This document shows positions 58,709 to 64,000 of a stretch of 64,000 nt of DNA, piece by piece (positions within the stretch are counted from its first letter, which is position 1; every line of letters begins with the position of its first letter). The translations under genes and the position numbers were made by a program. The notes under the pieces are model-generated. The model saw nothing but the letters and a program-made list of their open reading frames with translations, had not been told where the DNA came from and searched no databases. The stretch lies in contig QHRU01000038.1 of the NCBI GenBank assembly GCA_003220225.1, positions 39,722 through 103,721 on the forward strand. Reading direction: 5' to 3'. This DNA comes from Candidatus Rokuibacteriota bacterium (lineage in GTDB: Bacteria > Methylomirabilota > Methylomirabilia > Rokubacteriales > CSP1-6).

Positions 58709-59932
58709 ATGAAGCCTGCCGAGATCCTCTCCGAGGCCCGGGCGCTCCTCGACGACGCGATCCAGCTGCGACGCCGCCTCCATCGCCACCCCGAGATCGG
58801 CCTCACGCTGCCGCGGACGCAGGCCGTCGTGCTCGAGGCGCTCGACGCGCTCGGGCTCGAGACGCGCACCGGCCAGCGGACCACGTCTGTGCTCGCGCGC
58901 CTCACCGGCGGCAAGCCCGGGCCGACGATCCTGCTGCGCGCCGACATGGACGCGCTGCCGCTGCGCGAGGAAACGGGGCTGCCGTTTGCGTCCGAGGTCG
59001 AGGGCGCCATGCACGCCTGCGGCCACGACGCGCACGTGGCGATGCTCGTGGGCGCCGCGCGCGTGCTGGTACGGCGGCGCGCGGATCTCGCGGGCTCGGT
59101 CCTCTTCATGTTCCAGCCGGGCGAGGAGGGCTACCACGGCGCGCGCGTGATGCTCGAAGAAGGCCTGCTCGACGGGGCGGGGGCGCCCAGCGGCGCCTTC
59201 GCGCTGCACGTCACGCACCGGGAGGCGGCGGGCGTGATCACGACGCGGCCCGGGCCCATGCTGGCGTCGGGCGACACCATCCAGATCACGGTGCGCGGCA
59301 AGGGCGGCCACGCCTCCGCGCCCCACGATTGCCTCGACCCGATTCCCGTCGCGTGCGAGATCGTGCAGGCGTTCCAGACGCTCGTCACGCGCCGCGTGAA
59401 CGTCTTCGATCCCGCCGTCATCACCATCGGCAAGATCACGGCCGGCACCACGCGCAACGTCATCCCAGAGACCGCGCACCTGCTGGGCACCGTGCGCACG
59501 GTCTCCGAGGTGACGCGCGAGCGGGTGCTGGAGGGCATCCGGCGCGTCGCCGACGGCATCGCCACCGCGCACGGCGCGGAGGCGGCCGTGGAGCTGATCC
59601 GCGGCTACCCGGTGACCTCGAACGACGCGAGCTTCGCGGGCTTCGTGCTCGACACCGCGCGCGAGGTGCTCGGCGCGGAGCGCGTGACGCCGATGAGCCA
59701 CCCGGTCATGGGCAGCGAAGACTTCTCCTACGTGCTGCAGCGCGTGCCGGGCGCGATGGCGAACCTCGGCACGCGTCCCGACAGCGGCGAGGTGTACCCG
59801 AACCACTCCAACCGGATGCTCGTCAACGAGACGGCGCTGGCCTCGGGCATCGCCGTGCACGTCGCGGTGGCGCTGCGCTTCTTCGAGCGCGGCGGCGCGA
59901 TCGGAGCCGCCGCGCGGCCGACCGCCGGCTGA
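58709..59932 (+). CDS. M20-family amidohydrolase (hippurate/N-acyl-amino-acid hydrolase type)
   Basis: Cytoplasmic metallopeptidase of 407 residues that cleaves N-acyl amino acids. LRRRLHRHPEIGLTLP (about 21-36), the metal motif MHACGHDAHVAMLVGAARVL (about 100-119), FQPGEEGYHGARVMLEEG (about 136-153), the dimerisation domain GKGGHASAPHDCLDP and the late GSEDFSYVLQRVPGAM are intact. Substrate specificity within M20D (hippurate, N-acetyl amino acid or indole-acetyl conjugates) cannot be settled. It ends 28 nt before tRNA-Arg. Confidence 0.93.
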   Translation: MKPAEILSEARALLDDAIQLRRRLHRHPEIGLTLPRTQAVVLEALDALGLETRTGQRTTSVLARLTGGKPGPTILLRADMDALPLREETGLPFASEVEGAMHACGHDAHVAMLVGAARVLVRRRADLAGSVLFMFQPGEEGYHGARVMLEEGLLDGAGAPSGAFALHVTHREAAGVITTRPGPMLASGDTIQITVRGKGGHASAPHDCLDPIPVACEIVQAFQTLVTRRVNVFDPAVITIGKITAGTTRNVIPETAHLLGTVRTVSEVTRERVLEGIRRVADGIATAHGAEAAVELIRGYPVTSNDASFAGFVLDTAREVLGAERVTPMSHPVMGSEDFSYVLQRVPGAMANLGTRPDSGEVYPNHSNRMLVNETALASGIAVHVAVALRFFERGGAIGAAARPTAG

Positions 59933-59960
59933 TAGAATCGTCGTCAGGCCGCGCTTGTGG

Positions 59961-60037
59961 GGCCCCGTAGCTCAGGTGGATAGAGCAGCAGTTTCCTAAA
60001 CTGCGTGCCGGGTGTTCGAGTCACCCCGGGGCCACCA
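59961..60037 (+). tRNA. tRNA-Arg(CCT), reads AGG
   Basis: 77 nt including CCA. Acceptor stem GGCCCCG/CGGGGCC. Anticodon stem GCAGT/ACTGC, loop TTCCTAA, anticodon CCT. The T arm has GTTCGAGTC. TAGAAT at 59933-59938 is a good -10 box 22 nt upstream. Its 3' end (60017-60038) is repeated at 60970-60991. Confidence 0.95.
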
Positions 60038-60269
60038 AATAAATCGAGGACTTATCAGATCAGACTAGCCGCTCTGGAAACTACCCAGTAACCGACCGGT
60101 AACCGTTAACCTACTCGGCATTCGGGCGGCTCCGAGCGTTAACTTTGTCTCGCCGGGCACGACACTTCACCTGGCATCATAGGGGTGGAATGGTCTTTCA
60201 GAATAGGAGGGCAGGCGTCTTAGCCTACGGCCGCAATCGCAAATCCCGGGGCAAGCGCCTGAGGGAAGA

Positions 60270-60839
60270 GTGACGCGCGTCGTTGCCGCAGGGGCGGTCA
60301 TCCTCGCCGTCCTCATTTCGCCCGCCAGCAATGGCCGGCCGTCGGCGGCGACCGCTGGCGATCCGCGACTCGAGGCCGAAATCCGTCGGATCGATCCAAA
60401 CGCAAGACTGGTGGAACCGGACGACGTCGAGTCGCGGTGTCGGAGTGCCTCGCCCGGACTCGTAGTTGCGGACTTCGACGGCGACGGGCGCCCCGATTTT
60501 GCGGTCCTGCTTCGGAGCGGTCGCCCCAGGCCAGCACGGACAGAGGACGGTAGGCAGTACGCCAAGGAGGAGTTCTGGTTCGTTGTGCTCCTCGACGTTG
60601 GTGGGCGCTTCCGGCGTGCTCATCTCCAGCGCTGGTGGGGGGTGAGCTCACCGGGGCGAAATGCGATCAAGATCATGCCGCCCGGAGTCGTGGACGAATG
60701 GGCCGGCGTCGAGCATCGCGCCCGACGTGTCCGGCTCAAGAATCCCGGCGTCGTTCTCATCTACTGTGAAGCGGGCGCCGCAATCTACTACTGGTCACCG
60801 AGCCGTAAGCGGTTCATCGAGCTCGTGACGTCCGGTTAA
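60270..60839 (+). CDS. Exported protein of unknown function with a DFDGDGRPD motif
   Basis: A 189-residue protein starting at GTG 60270 with a signal peptide (VVAAGAVILAVLISPASN). VADFDGDGRPDFAVLL (about 66-81) is the calcium-loop signature found in FG-GAP/VCBS repeats and dockerin-like loops, but only one copy is present. The remaining sequence has aromatic-rich strands (EEFWFVVLLDV, AIYYWSPSRKRF). It is not recognised further. The gene is less GC-rich than the rest of the window and lies between two copies of the tRNA-Arg 3' end, suggesting acquisition by transfer. Confidence 0.7.
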   Translation: MTRVVAAGAVILAVLISPASNGRPSAATAGDPRLEAEIRRIDPNARLVEPDDVESRCRSASPGLVVADFDGDGRPDFAVLLRSGRPRPARTEDGRQYAKEEFWFVVLLDVGGRFRRAHLQRWWGVSSPGRNAIKIMPPGVVDEWAGVEHRARRVRLKNPGVVLIYCEAGAAIYYWSPSRKRFIELVTSG

Positions 60840-61197
60840 CGGCGGTGCCGCTGCCGCGCGGCGTCTCGATGCGCACGCCGTGCGGACGCACGACGCGAGT
60901 CGATGTCGCTGAGGTTTCCGCGCTACGCGGCGCGGATTGATCCAGCGAGGCGACGTGTGCAATCACGGCCGAATCTCCCCGGGGCCACCAATTTTGTGAC
61001 CGGCAACGCCGGGTGCGCGTGACGCGGCCTGAGAGGGTTTCGCGGTCGAAGTTCACCGTGCCTGCTCATCGCATGAGTGGCGGGCGTAGATGCCGGCGAT
61101 CATGAAAAAAAACGAACGGCCGGCGAGAACGAAGACGAAGGAACGGACTGATCGCGTCGCCAAGATCAGCCTCAGCGAAAGCCTGAGCCTCACCATC
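60840..61197. other. Gene-free stretch with a second tRNA-Arg 3' end (60970-60991)
   Basis: Positions 60970-60991 repeat the tRNA-Arg(CCT) 3' end (60017-60038) at 20 of 22 bases, including CCCCGGGGCCACCAA. The two copies are 953 bp apart and in the same orientation, as expected for the attL/attR of an integrated element. No integrase gene is present in between. The rest of this stretch contains no convincing gene; open frames here overlap the minus-strand lipoprotein gene. Confidence 0.75.
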
Positions 61198-61911
61198 CTA
61201 CTCGGGTGCCCCGGCCGCTGGTCGAGCCTCGAGGAGCAGCACGTTCGGCACGCCCCGCTCGATCGTGACGCGGAAGTGACGGAGAAAGTTTTGGCCGAGG
61301 AGGCCGTCGGCTCCCCGGACGCTCTCGCTCACGACGGCCTCGATGTCCTCCACGATCACGTCGCCCACGCGCAGCGAGCCCAGCGTGATGGCAGGCCGCC
61401 AGATGGCGCGGCCCATGGGCGCCTGGAGCGACATGATGGGCGCGCCTTCCCGCGGCGCCATGCCGAGCGAGCGCACCCCGTCCGTCGCCAGCAGCGTCAG
61501 CGAAGCCCCCGTGTCGACGATGAACCGTCCGTGGAACCTGCCGTTCACGGTGACCGGTGCCAGGATTCTGCCACCGGCCTCGTCGACATGGACGGTTGTT
61601 CGCGCCGCCGACGTCGGTGCCAGCCGCTCCGAGGGACCCGGCGAGCGCGCCGCGATCTCCGCGTCGACGCATGCCGCGAAGCCTGACTGATCTCCGGACA
61701 GGCGTGGATAGTCTCGAAGGTTGACACTGACCGTCAGCGCGCCGCTCCAGCGATCCCACCAGTAGTCGACCCCGGGGAACTTCTTGGCGCACACGATCGC
61801 GGCCTCGCGGCTGCGCTGACGCAGGGCTTGCTCGGCCGGGGAGCTTGTCGCGCATGCCGTCATCGCCGCGACGGCGAGGACACCCAGAGTAACGGTGAGG
61901 CTGGCGCGCAC
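61198..61911 (-). CDS. Retropepsin-like aspartic protease lipoprotein
   Basis: A 237-residue lipoprotein. From GTG 61911 it has a short basic start, a hydrophobic segment and lipobox AMTAC (Cys about 20). The protease domain has VNGRFHGRFIVDTGASLTLL, with the catalytic DTG (about 135), and a downstream ADGLLGQNFLRHFRVTIE that fits the closing psi-loop of the single-domain clan AA peptidases (DUF1759/TIGR02281-type). Acting as a homodimer in the periplasm or outer membrane is expected for this fold. Upstream ATGs at 61983 and 61980 lie over the apparent crotonase remnant and are not favoured. Confidence 0.75.
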   Translation of the reverse strand: MRASLTVTLGVLAVAAMTACATSSPAEQALRQRSREAAIVCAKKFPGVDYWWDRWSGALTVSVNLRDYPRLSGDQSGFAACVDAEIAARSPGPSERLAPTSAARTTVHVDEAGGRILAPVTVNGRFHGRFIVDTGASLTLLATDGVRSLGMAPREGAPIMSLQAPMGRAIWRPAITLGSLRVGDVIVEDIEAVVSESVRGADGLLGQNFLRHFRVTIERGVPNVLLLEARPAAGAPE

Positions 61912-61922
61912 GGTCAACGACC

Positions 61923-61979
61923 TCAGCGGCCCGAGAAGCTCGGCTCCCGCCTCTCCACGAAGGCGCGGATGTGAGAGCA
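61923..61979 (-). pseudogene. Fragment resembling the 3' end of an enoyl-CoA hydratase gene
   Basis: On the minus strand this short frame reads CSHIRAFVERREPSFSGR followed by TGA. The C-terminal pattern IRAF(V/L)E(R/K)REPxFxGR is what I recall at the end of many enoyl-CoA hydratases. It has no start codon and no upstream enzyme body; it directly follows the stop of the next minus-strand gene (61980). Most likely a leftover of a gene lost during insertion of the present genes. Based on memory of the family, not a search. Confidence 0.4.
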
Positions 61980-62285
61980 TCATCGCCCGCCCTTCGGCTC
62001 GCGCGGGTCGATAGTGTCGGGGAAGCAGCGAAGGAGGGCGCGACCGCCCTCCACGAGGGGAACGCTTCGATATGTCTCGCTGAGGCGCCAAGGACTTTCG
62101 ACGCGGCCCGCTTCGGGGTCGAGGAAGCCGATACACTGCTTCCGGGACTCAAACGCATCGTGCCGCGCCCAGTAGTTCCCGTAACTTGAATAGGACGCAT
62201 AAGTCCACAGCACCCACGCGCACTCGGCGGAAGCTGGCGCAGCCGAGGACAGCACGAACAGCGCCGCGGTCAGAAGCCTACTCAT
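61980..62285 (-). CDS. Small exported protein, 101 residues
   Basis: Signal peptide MSRLLTAALFVLSSAAPASA followed by ECAWVLWTYASYSSYGNYWA. The mature part has cysteines in ECAW, KQCIGF and LRCFPD and is rich in aromatic residues. I do not recognise the family by function, although secreted proteins starting AECAWVLW occur repeatedly in related high-GC genomes as I recall. The gene points away from the gene at 62344; 58 nt separate the two starts and could hold a bidirectional promoter. Confidence 0.7.
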   Translation of the reverse strand: MSRLLTAALFVLSSAAPASAECAWVLWTYASYSSYGNYWARHDAFESRKQCIGFLDPEAGRVESPWRLSETYRSVPLVEGGRALLRCFPDTIDPREPKGGR

Positions 62286-62343
62286 GGGTGCCCTCCCGCG
62301 ATGATGCTACGCCAGCGGGAGGTGCTCGGGCTACACTGCCGCG

Positions 62344-62997
62344 ATGGTTGAGTGCGAAACCGCACGAAACGAACGCACGCAGCCGCTTACGCGGCACGCT
62401 TGGTGTCGCGTCGGCCACGCATTTGCCGTTTCCGTCGCCCTGCTCGGTATAGCAGCAATTCATGTGGCGTGTGGCGCGCTTGTTGCGTCGCATCCCTCAG
62501 CGAGCGATCGGCCCGTTGTGCTTGCTCGGAGCCGGTTCGGCCATGTGATTGAGGACGGCGTTGGCTACGGCGGCGTCCGAATCGGGATGACGGAAGAGGA
62601 ACTAGTGCGCGCGTGGGGCTCAACGGTCGGCGGCCATAATGCAGAGTTGGCGTACAGCGTGCGACTTTTCCGACTGGACACCGGAGAAATCGTCGTCGTG
62701 TACCTGAAAAGTCAGAAGATCGCGTCAATCCAGTTTACCGATGCACGCCGCCGGTTCGGCGAGACGCCTCTCAGGACATCACAAGGCGTGGAGATGGGAG
62801 AACCAGTCGAGCGGGCGCGTACGATCTACGGTGATCCAGAGCGGGAAAATGAGGGCTATTCGTACTATGTATCGCGTGGCATCGCATTCAATCGTGATAG
62901 CCGCCGCGAGTACGCCGATGATACCCGGCGCGTCGAAACGATTCTCATCTTCGAGAAAGCGCAATCGTCCCCATCGGCGAACATCACCCCTCGCTAG
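62344..62997 (+). CDS. Exported or membrane-anchored hypothetical protein, 217 residues
   Basis: An N-terminal hydrophobic segment (FAVSVALLGIAAIHVACGAL, about 28-47) follows a charged leader; IHVAC may be a degenerate lipobox. The C-terminal domain has a regular pattern: VRIGMTEEELVRAWGST, GEIVVVYLKSQKIASIQFTD and GVEMGEPVERARTIYGDPE. The GMxEEEL... and GD-E repeats resemble small periplasmic beta-lactamase-inhibitor-like (BLIP/SmpA-type) folds; this is only a structural guess. Function is unknown. GC content is lower than in the core genes. Confidence 0.65.
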   Translation: MVECETARNERTQPLTRHAWCRVGHAFAVSVALLGIAAIHVACGALVASHPSASDRPVVLARSRFGHVIEDGVGYGGVRIGMTEEELVRAWGSTVGGHNAELAYSVRLFRLDTGEIVVVYLKSQKIASIQFTDARRRFGETPLRTSQGVEMGEPVERARTIYGDPERENEGYSYYVSRGIAFNRDSRREYADDTRRVETILIFEKAQSSPSANITPR

Positions 62998-63288
62998 GCC
63001 GCATCGTGCGTGTACAGTCGTCCCCTTCACCGACATCAGGCGGGCGCGTCATCCGTGGCTGTCGAGTCTGGAGTGCCGCGGTTCTTTCGCCTCTAGCCTG
63101 GTCAGCGCATCCCACGCCGCGCGCTGCACCGCCGCCACAGCGCCGACTGCCAGGCCGATCCACCGATGATTGAGTGGGCGTGACGGCTACGAAGAGCGTA
63201 GCGCCAATGCGCGGCGTCCCACTCGGTGAGGTGGAGCAGGCTGATGACGAAACCCAGGTGCGGCCAGGCAGAAGAAAGGGCAAGGGCA
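62998..63288. other. Region without a supported gene
   Basis: No open frame here has a credible start, signal peptide or recognisable motif. On the minus strand a stretch reads GLAVGAVAAVQRAAWDALTR, coding-like in composition but interrupted by stops, so it may be decayed coding sequence. Confidence 0.4.
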
Positions 63289-63693
63289 TTACTGAATCTT
63301 GGTCGCGAGGATTTCCACGATCCGGCCCTCTCTCACCAAGACGTATCCCTCGCTCCCAAAGGCGTGCGCCCATGAGCATGGGTTAGAGCGAAAGAACATG
63401 AGGCAATCGCCGGGGCGGATGAGGCGCTTGAACTGCTCCCACTCTGGGTATTGGTAACCAAAAGGCGTCTGAGGACACTGAGAGCACTTCGCGATGTTGG
63501 CCAGTTCCTCGCGTTCAACTGTGGCGATTGTCTTCGGGCCCTCAACGATCGCCTCGGGACCGAATGCCGTAGGCGAGTCCACTTCCAGCGCAGCGCGGGC
63601 CTCCTTGACACACGTCTCGGATGCTTGCGCCTGAGCGTCGGGCAACGCTATGAGCACGCCGCATAGCGAGACGGCGACCAGGGCCGGCATCAT
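63289..63693 (-). CDS. Exported cysteine-containing hypothetical protein, 134 residues
   Basis: Signal peptide MMPALVAVSLCGVLIALPDA, cleavage near AQA. The mature protein has cysteines in ETCVKE, AKCSQCPQTP and GDCLMFFRSNPCSW, enough for two disulfides. FGYQYPEWEQFKRLIRPGDC suggests a compact secreted domain. I do not recognise the family. It is the third small exported protein of this accessory region. An inverted repeat lies 76-96 nt upstream of its start, in the gap shared with the response regulator. Confidence 0.65.
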   Translation of the reverse strand: MMPALVAVSLCGVLIALPDAQAQASETCVKEARAALEVDSPTAFGPEAIVEGPKTIATVEREELANIAKCSQCPQTPFGYQYPEWEQFKRLIRPGDCLMFFRSNPCSWAHAFGSEGYVLVREGRIVEILATKIQ

Positions 63694-63768
63694 GATCGTC
63701 CCGCGCCAGGGCGCGTCCGGAATGATCTCCCGCGAACGCGTCGCAGATCAGCGACCAACCATTGCGTA

Positions 63769-63789
63769 GTAGGGAAAATCTTTCCCTAC
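63769..63789. promoter_or_regulatory. Inverted repeat GTAGGGAAA-ATC-TTTCCCTAC, possible operator
   Basis: Perfect 9-bp arms with a 3-nt spacer. It lies 25 nt upstream of a promoter-like TTGACC hexamer and between divergent genes, as expected of an activator or repressor site. A similar shorter element stands before gvpA (57685-57700). Confidence 0.55.
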
Positions 63790-63814
63790 ATCTACTAGCG
63801 GCATGGGCCTTTCC

Positions 63815-63844
63815 TTGACCAGAACGCGCGATTATTCGTAGGTT
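63815..63844 (+). promoter_or_regulatory. Candidate promoter of the response regulator gene
   Basis: TTGACC (63815-63820), 18-nt spacer, TAGGTT (63839-63844), the same spacing and -10 box as the IHF promoter at 39920-39949. The predicted start is near 63851, about 50 nt before GTG 63903. Confidence 0.45.
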
Positions 63845-63902
63845 CACCTATGGCGCGAGTGTTGCGTTCTCGCGGGGACTCCGTAGCTGCGAGGGGAGCG
63901 AC

Positions 63903-64000
63903 GTGCGAACGGACAGAGGCGCAGCCAGAGCCGCAACCGGAGCGTTCACGCGACCCCTCATTCTGATCGCTGACGACAACGCCGATGCTCGTGAGATGTA
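63903..64000 (+). CDS. Response regulator, N-terminal part (cut by window edge)
   Basis: From GTG 63903 the visible 32 codons end in PLILIADDNADAREMY. The beta-1 strand followed by the acidic DD pair and N-A-DA-R-E-M-Y helix start is the classical beginning of a CheY-like receiver domain; the phosphorylatable aspartate would be beyond the edge. GAGGGGAG (63891-63898) is a good ribosome site. About 18 non-conserved residues precede the domain. Any output domain is outside the window. The strong inverted repeat upstream suggests self-regulation or control by another regulator. Confidence 0.75.
   Translation, partial: MRTDRGAARAATGAFTRPLILIADDNADAREM

Noticed and set aside
61090..61686. Plus-strand frames opposite the retropepsin gene
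   Set aside because: The minus-strand reading has a lipobox and DTG protease signature; the plus frames are featureless.
61912..62136. Longer N-terminus for the retropepsin lipoprotein
   Set aside because: It would overlap the next minus-strand gene and the crotonase-like fragment, and would bury the lipoprotein signal peptide.
62984..63379. Minus-strand 131-codon frame
   Set aside because: Composition is irregular, there is no motif or signal peptide, and it overlaps the better-supported exported gene at 63289-63693.

Overview
The window is a gene-dense, very GC-rich stretch of a bacterial chromosome with a Gram-negative envelope. Genes are mostly on the + strand, often overlap by 4 nt, and many start with GTG. 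It carries BamA, Skp, Lol transport and a nearly complete lipid A, Kdo and heptose pathway, so the organism is a diderm that makes LPS. The overall gene order recalls uncultivated lineages such as Rokubacteria/NC10 or the former Deltaproteobacteria. That placement is an inference and was not tested.

Layout. 1-5023: end of lnt, prfB with a programmed +1 frameshift, lysS, and a Lol permease/ATPase pair. 5202-7649: clpC. 7680-28454: envelope block with bamA, skp, lpxD, lpxA, a Gfo/Idh oxidoreductase, lpxI, lpxB, a DUF374 acyltransferase, waaA, lpxK, waaF, three GT4 glycosyltransferases, waaG, gmhB, split hldE, waaC and a GT2 enzyme. 28454-31549: trpS, scpA, scpB, rluB. 31618-40247: the aromatic supraoperon pheA-hisC-tyrA-aroA-cmk(plsC fusion)-rpsA-sppA-IHF. 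40264-50602: HIT hydrolase, mutS, mutL, miaA, hflX, pgsA, a DUF512 radical SAM protein and der. 50793-53606: DUF3047, SPOR protein, IHF, MerR and tRNA-Pro(GGG). 53925-57570: surE-pcm-tRNA-Pro(CGG)-acyP-nlpD-rpoS, the enterobacterial rpoS neighbourhood with insertions.

From 57571 the character changes. There is an isolated gvpA-like gas-vesicle gene, a small zinc-ribbon gene, an M20 amidohydrolase and tRNA-Arg(CCT). Beyond that lies a visibly less GC-rich accessory region (about 60.04-63.9 kb) of small exported proteins on both strands, a retropepsin-like lipoprotein, an apparent fragment of an enoyl-CoA hydratase gene, and the start of a response regulator at the window edge. Part of this region is bracketed by a direct repeat of the tRNA-Arg 3' end, which suggests an integration scar. 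A shorter scar-like copy of tRNA-Pro lies before surE.

The most unusual pattern in the core region is a family of short GC-rich intergenic repeats (near 17.4, 26.1, 29.5 and 45.0 kb). They fill the gap between consecutive co-directional genes and, at several sites, supply the stop codon of the upstream gene or the start codon of the downstream one. A different 42-bp palindromic repeat is duplicated at 50.65-50.79 kb, and a 32-bp inverted repeat encloses 92 bp at 23.1-23.3 kb.
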